DNA from: Ruegeria conchae
GTDB lineage: Bacteria > Pseudomonadota > Alphaproteobacteria > Rhodobacterales > Rhodobacteraceae
Reading direction: 5' to 3'
NCBI RefSeq assembly: GCF_000192475.1
Contig: NZ_AEYW01000004.1
Coordinates: 124,001-188,000, forward strand
DNA length: 64,000 nt
Shown here piece after piece: positions 1-8,617 of this stretch. The notes beneath the pieces were generated by a model that did no database searches, had not been told where the DNA came from, and saw only the letters and a list, made by a program, of their open reading frames with translations. The position numbers and the translations under genes are program-made. Within the stretch, counting starts at the first letter, position 1; each line of letters begins with the position of its first letter.

Positions 1-9
1 GATCAGACC

Positions 10-2451
10 ATGAAGACCCACGCTCAGGCCGTCGTGATCGGAGGAGGATTGGTTGGCTGCTCAATCCTCTATCATTTGGCCAAGCTTGGTTGGACCGACG
101 TGGTTCTGTTGGAACGCGATGAGCTGACCTCGGGCTCGACTTGGCATGCGGCAGCGAACATCCACGGCCTGCATGACAACAACAACATCACCCGCATCCA
201 GCACTATACGATGAACCTGTACAAAGAGCTGGAGAAGGAAACCGGGCAGGGCTGCGGGGTTTTCCAATCTGGTTCGTTGTATCTGGCGCAAACCGAAGAT
301 CGCGAACATCAGCTACGTCTGCAGGAGGCAAAAGCCCGGTTCTACGGTTTGAACTTTTATGAGATCAGCCGCGAACAGGCGAGTGAACTTCACCCGTTGG
401 CGCAGTTTGACGACATCCGTTGCATCATGTTCGAACCCGATGGCGGCAATGTCGATCCGTCCGGGGTTACCCACGCCTACGCTGCGGGTGCGCGGGCAAT
501 GGGGGCCACAATTGAGCGGTTTTGCCCTGTAATAGGGACTGAACAGCAATCCGATGGCTCTTGGATCGTGCGCACGGATAAGGGGGACATTCACACTCGA
601 TGGGTTGTGAATGCGGGGGGCCTGTGGGGGCGCGAAGTGGCTGCAATGGCGGGCATCGAACTGCCACTGCAACCGACCGAGCATCAGTATTTCGTCACTG
701 AAGCCATCGACGAAGTGGCTAATCTGGGGCGCCGCCTACCGTCGATCGCTGACCGGGATGGAGAATATTACTTCCGCCAGGAAGGCAACGGCCTTCTGAT
801 CGGCGCCTACGAGAAAGACATGCGGTTTTGGGCCGAAAGCGGCACGCCGCTGGATTTTGCCCATGACCTGTTCCCAGACGATCTGGACCGGATCATGGAA
901 AATGTCATCCGCGCCACAGAACGGGTACCGGTCGCTGCCACGGCGGGTGTCAAACGGGTGATCAACGGGCCGATGATCTGGTCTCCTGATTCAAACGCAA
1001 TCTGGGGCCCCGTGCCCGAGCTGCAGAACTATTTCTGCTGCACCGGCATCATTCCCGGCTTCTCGCAATCGGGCGGGCTGGGTCTGCTGTCTGCGCAATG
1101 GATGATAGAAGGCGAGCCGCAATACGACATGTTCGCCTGGGATCTAGCTCGGTTCGGTGACTGGGCCGACAAGGCCTTTACCAAGGCGCGGGTTGAGGAT
1201 GTATATACTCACCGTTTCGCCATCCATTTCCCCAATGAGGAGCGCAGCGCGGGACGCCCCGCGCGTGTCCGCCCCACCTATGAAATGCAAAAGGATATGG
1301 GTGCGGTCTTTGGCTTGAACTGCGGCTGGGAACATCCGCTGTGGTTTGCAGATCAGCCCGGTTTGCAGGAAACCAATGGGTTCACTCGTCAGAACTGGTG
1401 GGAACCGGTGGGCCGCGAGGTGCAGATGCTGCGCGATCATGTGGGTGTGATCGACATCTCCAACTTCGCCAATTACGTCGTGAAAGGTCCAGGTGCTTAT
1501 GACTGGCTGGATCGTCTGGTGGCCAACAAGGTCCCGGTCGAGGTTGGTCGTTCGTGTCTGACGCCCCTGATTTCGGTTCGCGGCGGCGTGGCTGGTGACT
1601 TTACCATCACCAAGATAGCTGATGAAGAATATATGATGATCGGCTCGGGTATGGCCGAGCGTTATCATCAGCGGTTTTTCAACATGATCGACTTGCCCGA
1701 AGGCACCACGTTCGAGGTCGCCACCGATCGCATCGCAGGCTTCAACGTGGCTGGGCCCAAGTCGCGCGAATTGTTACAGCGTCTGACCAATGCGAACCTT
1801 TCAAACGACACGTTCCGCTTTATGCGCTCGCGCACAATCAAGGTGGCCGGTATCGCTTGCCTGGCCATCCGTGTCAGCTTTACTGGCGATCTGGGGTGGG
1901 AGCTGCATTGCGCGGAATCAGATCAAACCAGCCTCTATTCAGCGCTATTAGAGGCTGCAAAAGACCTAGGCGGTGGCCCGGTTGGCGGTCGCGCGTTGGG
2001 ATCGTTGCGCATCGAAAAGGGGTATGGCTCGTGGGGGCGAGAGTATTCTCAGGAATACTGGCCACAAGAGGTTGGCCTGTCAGGTCTGATCAAGTTGGAC
2101 AAAGAATTTCTGCACAAAGATGCTTATCTACGGGTCAAGGATAACGCCCCGCGCGAGGTACTCTCGATATTCGAGGTCGATGCGGACGAAGCCGACGCCA
2201 CTGGCGGTGAACCGATCTTCACCCCCGACGGTACCCCGGTTGGCCGGGTAACTTCAGGCGCATATGGGTATACGGTCGGCAAATCCCTGGCCCTGGGCTA
2301 CGCCAACCCCAAAGCCGCAAAACCTGGCGACACGGTCGACATCTTCATCCTCGGAAAACCACACAAAGCCAAATTCCTTTCAAAGCCGCCGTTCGACCCC
2401 GCCGGAAACAGATTACGCGATACGAAAACCGTTGCGGAGCCAGTGAAATGA
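10..2451 (+). CDS. FAD-dependent oxidoreductase / GcvT-domain protein (dimethylglycine or sarcosine dehydrogenase family)
   Basis: An 813-residue two-part enzyme. The N-terminal DAO-type FAD fold starts with a dinucleotide motif (VVIGGGLVG, residues 8-16). His46 sits in the TWHAA motif, which in dimethylglycine dehydrogenases carries the covalent 8-alpha-histidyl flavin. A short FAO-type middle domain (about 370-425) follows, then a GcvT-like folate-binding domain and its C-terminal barrel (about 430-795). The family oxidatively demethylates N-methylated glycines and passes the one-carbon unit to tetrahydrofolate; the exact substrate cannot be read here. The next gene overlaps it by 4 bp, so they are probably co-transcribed. 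Only nine bases precede the ATG, so the start is plausible but unconfirmed. Confidence 0.9.
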   Translation: MKTHAQAVVIGGGLVGCSILYHLAKLGWTDVVLLERDELTSGSTWHAAANIHGLHDNNNITRIQHYTMNLYKELEKETGQGCGVFQSGSLYLAQTEDREHQLRLQEAKARFYGLNFYEISREQASELHPLAQFDDIRCIMFEPDGGNVDPSGVTHAYAAGARAMGATIERFCPVIGTEQQSDGSWIVRTDKGDIHTRWVVNAGGLWGREVAAMAGIELPLQPTEHQYFVTEAIDEVANLGRRLPSIADRDGEYYFRQEGNGLLIGAYEKDMRFWAESGTPLDFAHDLFPDDLDRIMENVIRATERVPVAATAGVKRVINGPMIWSPDSNAIWGPVPELQNYFCCTGIIPGFSQSGGLGLLSAQWMIEGEPQYDMFAWDLARFGDWADKAFTKARVEDVYTHRFAIHFPNEERSAGRPARVRPTYEMQKDMGAVFGLNCGWEHPLWFADQPGLQETNGFTRQNWWEPVGREVQMLRDHVGVIDISNFANYVVKGPGAYDWLDRLVANKVPVEVGRSCLTPLISVRGGVAGDFTITKIADEEYMMIGSGMAERYHQRFFNMIDLPEGTTFEVATDRIAGFNVAGPKSRELLQRLTNANLSNDTFRFMRSRTIKVAGIACLAIRVSFTGDLGWELHCAESDQTSLYSALLEAAKDLGGGPVGGRALGSLRIEKGYGSWGREYSQEYWPQEVGLSGLIKLDKEFLHKDAYLRVKDNAPREVLSIFEVDADEADATGGEPIFTPDGTPVGRVTSGAYGYTVGKSLALGYANPKAAKPGDTVDIFILGKPHKAKFLSKPPFDPAGNRLRDTKTVAEPVK

Positions 2452-3800
2452 CCAACGTTTTTGACCGGGTTGCCGAGTTTGCTCTGAACTGTACCGCCGA
2501 AGACATTCCCGACACAGCCCGCGAGACAGCTGCGTATTTGTTGCTGGATACGATGGGTGTTCTGATCGCTGCAGGATCGATGCAGGCCGGTGGGATCGCC
2601 CGGGATACAGCAGCGTTGCTTTTTGCAAGTTCAGAGCCTGATTTTAGCGCTCGGTTGCTGTTCGACGGGCGGCGCGCCAGTCTTGCAGGTGCAGCTTATG
2701 CAACTGCCAGCCAAACCGATAATCTGGATGCCCATGACGGGTTCAATCCCGTCAAAGGCCACATCGGAGTTGCCATTGTTCCGGCGCTTGCTGCGTTGGC
2801 CGAACAATGCCCGGATCTGTCGGGTCGTGAGGCTCTGGCGGCTATGATCATCGGGTATGAAATCGCGGGTCGGGCTGGCCTGACCCTACACGCAACGGTC
2901 AGTGATTATCACACTTCCGGTGCCTGGAATGCGTTGGGCGTGGCTGCTTTGGCGGCGCGTTTACGCCGTCATGCCCCAGATCAACTGCGACAGGCGTTGG
3001 GGATTGCGGAATTCCACGGGCCACGCAGCCAAATGATGCGCGAGATTGCAAATCCAACAATGTTGCACGACGGTTCCGGTTGGGGTGCCCTGGTGGGGCT
3101 GTCATCTGCCATCCTGGCCGAGCGCGGATTTACCGGAGCACCTGCAATCACGATCGAGGCGAAAGAGGCTGTTCCATTCTGGGACGATCTTGGCCGGGTC
3201 TGGCAAGTTGAGCAGCAATATATCAAACCCTATCCAATCTGCCGTTGGGCACATGCATCAATCGACGGTGTTCGGATGCTGATGCAGGTACACAAGCTGA
3301 CACATCAACAGATCGCAGCCATCCGCATCAACAGCTTTAAAGAAGCAGCTTGTCTGTATTCTGACCACCCTCTGACTACCTCACAGGCTCAATACTCGTT
3401 GCCATTTGCTGTAGCGGTTCAGGCAGTTCACGGTCGCATTGGTGTAGAACATATCTCGGGCAAAGGCCTGTCTGATCCAACGGTCGCAGAGATTACAAAG
3501 CTGATTAAGGTCAAAGAGAGCCCGCGTCACTCTGCCCGTTTCCCAGCAGGACGATGGGCAGATGTCGAGATCGAAACCTTGGACGGATCTGTTTATCATT
3601 CAGGTGATATCAACGCGCGCGGTGGTCAGGAAAATCCCCTGAGCAAACAGGAGATCACCGATAAATTCACCGAATTTGCAGCGCCAGCTGTGGGGCGCAA
3701 TCGGGCCGCCCAGATCCTTGCGGCCACATTGAAGTTGACCCAACCCGGGTCAAGCTTTTCCAATCTGTCTGCCCTGATATACGACCCACCCGCACGTTGA
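2448..3800 (+). CDS. MmgE/PrpD family protein
   Basis: A 450-residue protein of the MmgE/PrpD fold, which includes 2-methylcitrate dehydratase, cis-aconitate decarboxylase and many uncharacterised dehydratases. Family landmarks are a TDNLDAHDGFNPVKGH stretch near residues 88-105, YHTSGAWNA near 153, and KPYPICRWAHA near 257. The start overlaps the preceding oxidoreductase stop (ATGA), implying translational coupling. No methylcitrate synthase or isocitrate-lyase-like gene is nearby, so a propionate role is not supported. A catabolic role linked to the upstream N-methyl oxidase is inferred only from position. A small cggcg/cgccg hairpin (3803-3815) follows the stop and may be a weak terminator. 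Confidence 0.85.
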   Translation: MTNVFDRVAEFALNCTAEDIPDTARETAAYLLLDTMGVLIAAGSMQAGGIARDTAALLFASSEPDFSARLLFDGRRASLAGAAYATASQTDNLDAHDGFNPVKGHIGVAIVPALAALAEQCPDLSGREALAAMIIGYEIAGRAGLTLHATVSDYHTSGAWNALGVAALAARLRRHAPDQLRQALGIAEFHGPRSQMMREIANPTMLHDGSGWGALVGLSSAILAERGFTGAPAITIEAKEAVPFWDDLGRVWQVEQQYIKPYPICRWAHASIDGVRMLMQVHKLTHQQIAAIRINSFKEAACLYSDHPLTTSQAQYSLPFAVAVQAVHGRIGVEHISGKGLSDPTVAEITKLIKVKESPRHSARFPAGRWADVEIETLDGSVYHSGDINARGGQENPLSKQEITDKFTEFAAPAVGRNRAAQILAATLKLTQPGSSFSNLSALIYDPPAR

Positions 3801-3918
3801 TACGGCGCAACGCCGAATTAAATAAATGATCGAGATTCGCCATGTTAGAGACTGATCCAAGGTGTTAAGCGAATGACCAACTCTGAAACAGCATAACCAC
3901 TGGGCACTGCGGGTCCGA

Positions 3919-6066
3919 TCAATTCAATCCGCCTGTTTGCACGATTTCAAGCATATCAGAAATTTGCGCGCGGGCATTGGCGCTCTCCTTAATAAGCGTT
4001 TTGGCATCTGCCAGAGGTTTGTCAGATTGCCGTTCAATCGGTTGATCTAACGATATTTTGATTCGATTTAGATCGCTGAAGACATTCGAATCCTCGGCAT
4101 CAATCTCATTCGTGCCCGCCAACCAGGATAGGCGGTCGGCAGCCTCGATCTGACCAGTTTCTCTCAACAATTCCACCGCGGCGTAGAAGTTTTGCACCCG
4201 CGCCAAAGCTTGAGCCCGCAATACTCGCGCGTCGTCTGAGGGATCTTCAGACAATTCCAGCAAAGCTTGGCGAGGATGGTCGCTTAGTAGAGCTGAACGT
4301 GCCCTAATCCGGGCACGCTCGATAGCATGGTTCTGATCGCCCAATGGGTCTGTCCATTCCCGGGCAGCGCTCGCAAATCCAAGATTGATCAACCTTTGCG
4401 CCACTGATGTGGCCGTATCCAGGCTCAGGTTAATGCGAGTTTTCTCCTTCAGTCCGAATATGTAGCGCAGGAAGGTGATGTCATCCGCCCGCTCAGCAAG
4501 CAGTTGCAGCACCTGATCTCGCGTGCGGCGCCAATCCTTATCGTCAGGTGCTTTTTGGATATGATGCATGGCACCATCGAACTCCTGCGACATCGACAAC
4601 GCAAGCACATGAGTGCGCGCCATCATGGGCCCGAGTTCAGAGTTTCTGAATTCACGTGCGTAACCTGCCGCTAAATCGAGATCTTTGGGTGGTATCGAAC
4701 CCCGATCGGCCCATCTTTTTTCGATCAAACGCGCCAGCGCCAGAGGCGCTTCCCTAGAAGCACTTGGGGTGGCTATGACTTCAGTCAAGTGAGCACTCGC
4801 GGTATGTGCATTGCCTTCGGCATCGGCGATCGTGGCCTTGGTCAGGGTCACGTCGGCCGTTTCAGCGGTCATCACTCTGTCGACCGAACGCAAAATACGC
4901 CGCGCTGCTTCCAGCCGCCCGGTTGTTGCCAGCAAGTCTGCCAGAGTCGACCCGAGTTGCCGCCTAAGGTGTTCGGGAAGCCGGTTGAATGCTTGCTCGA
5001 TTATGTTCAGCTGTGCCTCCGGTGCCAATTTCTCCTCGGCCAGAAGTGCCCATAGCGCTGCAGCGCTTTCGCAGCTTTGTTGACCTTCGAATGAGTGCGG
5101 TTCAGACGCAGTCAAACCATCGAGAGTAGACGCCATCGCCGAAATACGTTGTTGCTCTGCTGTCGGTCCTGGCAGCAGATCTAACACCTGCAGCGCTTCG
5201 GCTCCGAATCCATAATATGTGTACAGCTTGGCCAGATTCAGGGCCTTTTCCTGATCGAGTCGATCAATTTCCTGGAATAGCCCCGTTCGCAGTTGCGCTA
5301 CCTGCTCCACAAATGGTTCGGGGCCTGCCCAAGAGTCGAAATCCATCTCAGCATCGGTGATACATTCAAATTTTGCATCGAAATCCGGAAGTGCCAGATT
5401 TTCGAGACCCCGGGCGTCGTCCAGAACCGAAGACAATCGTAAGTTGGGCGCTTGTGCGCTTGAAGTTCTTAAAGGTCCAAAACGAGCGGATTGTCTGCGC
5501 CCAACACCAGCAAGTGTGAGGTCAATAACCTCACGATCTGCGCTTTGTAATATGCGGGATATCAGCTCGTCCTCAAAGTTTCGATGACTCATTTGCAACA
5601 AGGGTAACGCCAGCGCAGTTGCAGGGATTTGTACTGGAGGCGGAGCTTGCTTTGCGATGTCCGGGTGAAGGTCTGTCACCACGTCGATTTTCGGAACTGC
5701 AACCGGAATGAATTTACCGGGCGAGATGTCCACGACCACCATAGTTTGTTGATGCAGAAATGCGGTGGCGACACATTCACATCCAAAGACCATCTTCAGA
5801 GCTCCACCTGAACTAGCCTGAGTTAGAGATTGAAGTCTTTTGCTGGTCAGCCGGTCAAATACGGTTCCGGTATCGAATGTGGCGCCTTTGATAGCAATAT
5901 TCAGATCAGCACCGCGTTCGTTTGGAGTCATAACCCAATCGGTGCCGGCGGGCACTTGTATCACCAGACGCGTGTATCCATCGTGTTCGCCCGAGCGAAC
6001 ACGCAGCACCTGCGCTGACACACTGGTGCCAAGGGCCAATAAAATTAATGTCAAAGCCCGTATCAT
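3919..6066 (-). CDS. Periplasmic repeat protein of the flagellar cluster, function unknown
   Basis: A 715-residue protein I cannot assign to a named family. It has a signal peptide (MIRALTLILLALGTSVSAQ), then a beta-rich stretch (about 20-130) resembling the AMIN-type domains that bring proteins to the cell wall. The rest is long, alpha-helical and TPR-like, full of A/L-rich helix pairs. Its start overlaps the motA stop by 4 bp (6063-6066), so it is the last gene of the leftward motor operon, in the place where motB usually sits. A role in motor assembly or stator anchoring is inferred from position. It has no OmpA-like peptidoglycan-binding domain and is not MotB itself. Its base composition looks somewhat more AT-rich than the motor genes. 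Confidence 0.75.
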   Translation of the reverse strand: MIRALTLILLALGTSVSAQVLRVRSGEHDGYTRLVIQVPAGTDWVMTPNERGADLNIAIKGATFDTGTVFDRLTSKRLQSLTQASSGGALKMVFGCECVATAFLHQQTMVVVDISPGKFIPVAVPKIDVVTDLHPDIAKQAPPPVQIPATALALPLLQMSHRNFEDELISRILQSADREVIDLTLAGVGRRQSARFGPLRTSSAQAPNLRLSSVLDDARGLENLALPDFDAKFECITDAEMDFDSWAGPEPFVEQVAQLRTGLFQEIDRLDQEKALNLAKLYTYYGFGAEALQVLDLLPGPTAEQQRISAMASTLDGLTASEPHSFEGQQSCESAAALWALLAEEKLAPEAQLNIIEQAFNRLPEHLRRQLGSTLADLLATTGRLEAARRILRSVDRVMTAETADVTLTKATIADAEGNAHTASAHLTEVIATPSASREAPLALARLIEKRWADRGSIPPKDLDLAAGYAREFRNSELGPMMARTHVLALSMSQEFDGAMHHIQKAPDDKDWRRTRDQVLQLLAERADDITFLRYIFGLKEKTRINLSLDTATSVAQRLINLGFASAAREWTDPLGDQNHAIERARIRARSALLSDHPRQALLELSEDPSDDARVLRAQALARVQNFYAAVELLRETGQIEAADRLSWLAGTNEIDAEDSNVFSDLNRIKISLDQPIERQSDKPLADAKTLIKESANARAQISDMLEIVQTGGLN

Positions 6067-6932
6067 GCGACCGCCTGTTTGATTTCTTTCAAGGCCTCTT
6101 CAAGCTCTGAAAAATTGGGGCGGTTGTGGGTTGGCGTGTTTTGGCGTCCGACCTCGATGCACATCGCAGCGTTGTGATTGTGCAGATTCGCGACCAGAAC
6201 CTCCTTGATGAGTTGATAAAAATGGTTGTCTTCTTCAACCACAGCTTTCAGTTTGCCAGCAAATGGACCGACCAAACCATAAGCGAGGAAAACGCCCAGA
6301 AAAGTGCCGACCAACGCTCCGCCGATGAGTTTTCCCAGCACCTCTGGCGGCTGGTCGATCGAACCCATGGTTTTGATAACGCCCAGAACCGCAGCAACGA
6401 TACCAAGGGCGGGCAGGCCGTCGGCAACGGTTTGCAAGGCATGGCTCGAGTGCATGGCATGATGGAAATTTGCCTCCATCCGTTTTTCAAGCACCTCTTC
6501 GACTTGGTGCGGGTCGTCATAGTTCATCGCGGCTGAGCGCATGGTGTCGCAGATCAAATCCACGGCTTCTTTGTCGGCTTTGATCTTGGGATAAGCTGAG
6601 AAAAGCGACGAGTTTTCAGGCTCTTCGATGTGTTGCTCGGCCTCAACCGGGTTTGCGCGCGCGATCCGGATCAACGAGAACAACAGGCAAAGCAGATCAC
6701 GATAATCTTCGGGCTTCCACTTCGCGCCTTTGAACACTTTGCCAATATCTTTCGCGGTGTGTTTGACCCCACCCATGTCGTTACTGATCATAAAAGCACC
6801 AATCGCGGCGCCTCCGATCATCATCATTTCATACGGCAATGACTTCATGATAATTGCCATCTTGCCGCCAGCGGCGAGATATCCGCCAAAAACCATGACG
6901 AAGATAACAGCAATTCCGATGAGTCCGATCAT
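6063..6932 (-). CDS. motA: Flagellar motor stator protein MotA
   Basis: A 289-residue inner-membrane stator subunit of the MotA/TolQ/ExbB family. Two N-terminal membrane helices (about 2-22 and 33-50) precede a large cytoplasmic loop (about 70-170) that contacts FliG. The third and fourth helices contain the conserved GLPALGIVAAVLGVIKTMG segment, whose proline is important for proton flow, and GGALVGTFLGVFLAYG. MotA works with MotB, but no motB lies in this window; the 715-residue gene follows immediately instead. It is preceded by the MotE-like gene with a 46-bp gap, within the leftward fliL operon. Confidence 0.95.
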   Translation of the reverse strand: MIGLIGIAVIFVMVFGGYLAAGGKMAIIMKSLPYEMMMIGGAAIGAFMISNDMGGVKHTAKDIGKVFKGAKWKPEDYRDLLCLLFSLIRIARANPVEAEQHIEEPENSSLFSAYPKIKADKEAVDLICDTMRSAAMNYDDPHQVEEVLEKRMEANFHHAMHSSHALQTVADGLPALGIVAAVLGVIKTMGSIDQPPEVLGKLIGGALVGTFLGVFLAYGLVGPFAGKLKAVVEEDNHFYQLIKEVLVANLHNHNAAMCIEVGRQNTPTHNRPNFSELEEALKEIKQAVA

Positions 6933-6978
6933 AAGTGATCTCCGGCGTTAAGGTGGGAGAAATGGTTGCCCATCAGCA

Positions 6979-7572
6979 TTATTCCTGTGGGGCGCGGGCG
7001 TTGCGCCCAGCCATGATGACGCTGATACCATAGGCGGCCTCGGGGCTGAGACCGGCCATCACATTGGCGGCAGCCTCCGGTGGCATGCGTGACAAAAATC
7101 CGGCGGCGAATACTGCATCCATCGTTTCGAACAAGGCCGCGGCATCCTTTGGTTTCATGCTTTGGTAAACGTCAGTCAGTTGCGTCAGGTCGCTTTCGGC
7201 GGCTGTTTCGGCAATAGCGACGGTCTCACGCAGCGACTCTTCGGCTTCCTGCAGCATGGCCAACCGGGTCTCAATAGCCTGATCTGCGATGTCCAGCGCG
7301 TGTTCTCGGTCGACAATCATGCTCTCCCGCTGATTCAGTTCGACTTCGCGGCTTAGCAGTTCTGTTAGCAAAACTTGCAGATCCGCAGCGCTGGTCTCAA
7401 TGCGCTCCGACTTGATTTGCGCTGCCAATGCTGGATCAGTCCCACGCGCCACCGCAGGCCCAGCCTCAAGCCCGATCCGAATGATGGCAGACCCGATCAT
7501 CAGCAAGGAGATGACGGTCAGAACTCCCCCGCGCGGGCGCTGGTCAGAATTCTTTTTTCTTTGACGGATCAT
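6979..7572 (-). CDS. MotE/MgtE-N-domain flagellar motor-associated protein
   Basis: A 197-residue protein with one N-terminal membrane helix (about 16-36), a central coiled coil (about 60-125, rich in E, R and L), and a C-terminal MgtE-N-like module. That module carries the motifs MKPKDAAALFETMD and MPPEAAANVMAGLSPEAA. This architecture matches the MotE family and related Rhodobacterales flagellar proteins thought to assist stator or MotC-type assembly. The start overlaps the end of the 140-residue upstream gene by 4 bp. The flagellar assignment rests on domain order and operon position; the precise role is inferred. Confidence 0.75.
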   Translation of the reverse strand: MIRQRKKNSDQRPRGGVLTVISLLMIGSAIIRIGLEAGPAVARGTDPALAAQIKSERIETSAADLQVLLTELLSREVELNQRESMIVDREHALDIADQAIETRLAMLQEAEESLRETVAIAETAAESDLTQLTDVYQSMKPKDAAALFETMDAVFAAGFLSRMPPEAAANVMAGLSPEAAYGISVIMAGRNARAPQE

Positions 7573-7991
7573 TGGCCTGACCCGCCTGACGTTGCAGCAT
7601 GCCGAAAGAACATCAAGCCCTCGGGCTTTGTTACGGGTTTTAGGGATATGGGGTCAGATTTTTCCTGCGCGTGCTCTTCGGGCTGCTCAGGGCTTGGTTG
7701 GTCTTCCTGTACGACATCGTGCATTGAGGCCATCATCAGTTCCAGGTGCTGCGCTACCGACTCCGCCCGTTCAGTCAAAGTCTGCAGGGCAACCCCGGAC
7801 TCGTCGGAAGACTGACGGGCGCAATCAAGCGATTTTCGCAGCTCTTCCGCTTGGGCCGAAAGAACGGAAACCGCACCACCCACGCCCTTTTCAAGATCAG
7901 TAAATCGACGCAAACGACGCGCCAAAATGAAACAGTACAGTCCTGCCCCAAGCGCGCCTGCTACCAGCAGAATATCGGCAATCAGTTCCAC
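7569..7991 (-). CDS. Small membrane-anchored coiled-coil protein in flagellar operon
   Basis: A 140-residue protein with an N-terminal membrane helix (about 3-24, basic residues following), a heptad-rich helix (about 30-100) and a charged, proline-rich tail. I do not recognise a named family. It sits between fliL (9-bp gap) and the MotE-like gene (4-bp overlap), so translation is probably coupled. Type II membrane topology with a coiled coil would suit a structural partner of FliL or of the MotE-like protein; that is inference. Its length and position resemble unnamed genes in other Rhodobacterales flagellar clusters. Confidence 0.65.
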   Translation of the reverse strand: MELIADILLVAGALGAGLYCFILARRLRRFTDLEKGVGGAVSVLSAQAEELRKSLDCARQSSDESGVALQTLTERAESVAQHLELMMASMHDVVQEDQPSPEQPEEHAQEKSDPISLKPVTKPEGLMFFRHAATSGGSGQ

Positions 7992-8000
7992 CTTCGCCTC

Positions 8001-8531
8001 CTAATTCAATACAAATTCTGTCACCAGAACGTCGCGCACACGGCCGTCACCCACGACAATTCCTATACGTCGCAGCAGGTGCCCACGGATGCGCACCAAG
8101 GCGAGTGAATCTTCAAGGTCGTTCAGCTCGACCGCGCGCAGATAACTGTTCAGCACATCCATGATTCGCGGCTGCATCTTTTCAACTTCGGCGGCGTAGC
8201 CCGCGTTCACCTCGAGTTGTGCATGGAACTTGAGATGCCGCGAGCCGCCTGCATTGACCGAAACGATCACCGGCGGCAGATCAACAAAGCTTACGTCTGG
8301 CAACGCCGTCGCTGGCTTTTCATTGCTTTTGCTATCTTCTTCTTTTGCTTCGGCACCGCTACCAATTGGCAGCAAGCCAGAGGCGGTTATGAAATAGCCA
8401 CCAACACCGCCTGCCAAGGCCAGAATCATCCCAAGAATCAGGCCCTTTTTTCCTGATTTTTTAGGGGTTTCCACTTCGTCAGCTGTTGCGTCGGTCATGC
8501 CGTCCTCATGAATCTGTTCGGCATCTGTCAT
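8001..8531 (-). CDS. fliL: Flagellar basal body-associated protein FliL
   Basis: A 176-residue FliL-family protein. A charged cytoplasmic N-terminus is followed by one membrane helix (about 30-52), an acidic linker and the conserved periplasmic stomatin-like FliL domain (about 75-176). That domain includes the PQIMDVL-like stretch (here MQPRIMDVLNSYLRAVE) and the terminal RVRDVLVTEFVLN. FliL surrounds or stabilises the stator units and affects torque and swimming. It is the first gene of the leftward motor operon and is divergent from fliF; the 80-bp gap between them holds a CtrA-like box. Confidence 0.92.
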   Translation of the reverse strand: MTDAEQIHEDGMTDATADEVETPKKSGKKGLILGMILALAGGVGGYFITASGLLPIGSGAEAKEEDSKSNEKPATALPDVSFVDLPPVIVSVNAGGSRHLKFHAQLEVNAGYAAEVEKMQPRIMDVLNSYLRAVELNDLEDSLALVRIRGHLLRRIGIVVGDGRVRDVLVTEFVLN

Positions 8532-8544
8532 AACCCCGCAGGGA

Positions 8545-8559
8545 CTAACCGATTGTTAA
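8545..8559. promoter_or_regulatory. CtrA-like binding box between fliL and fliF
   Basis: The minus strand reads TTAA-N7-TTAG, against the alphaproteobacterial CtrA consensus TTAA-N7-TTAA. It has a full 4-base half-site, the correct 7-base spacing and one mismatch. It lies in the short divergent region between the two flagellar operons, where CtrA commonly controls class II flagellar genes in this order. Occupancy cannot be judged from sequence. Confidence 0.5.
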
Positions 8560-8617
8560 GGGCAATCGTCCAAACAGGGGTTGAGCCGAGCAGAATGTCG
8601 GTGAGTCGGAGGTGAGT

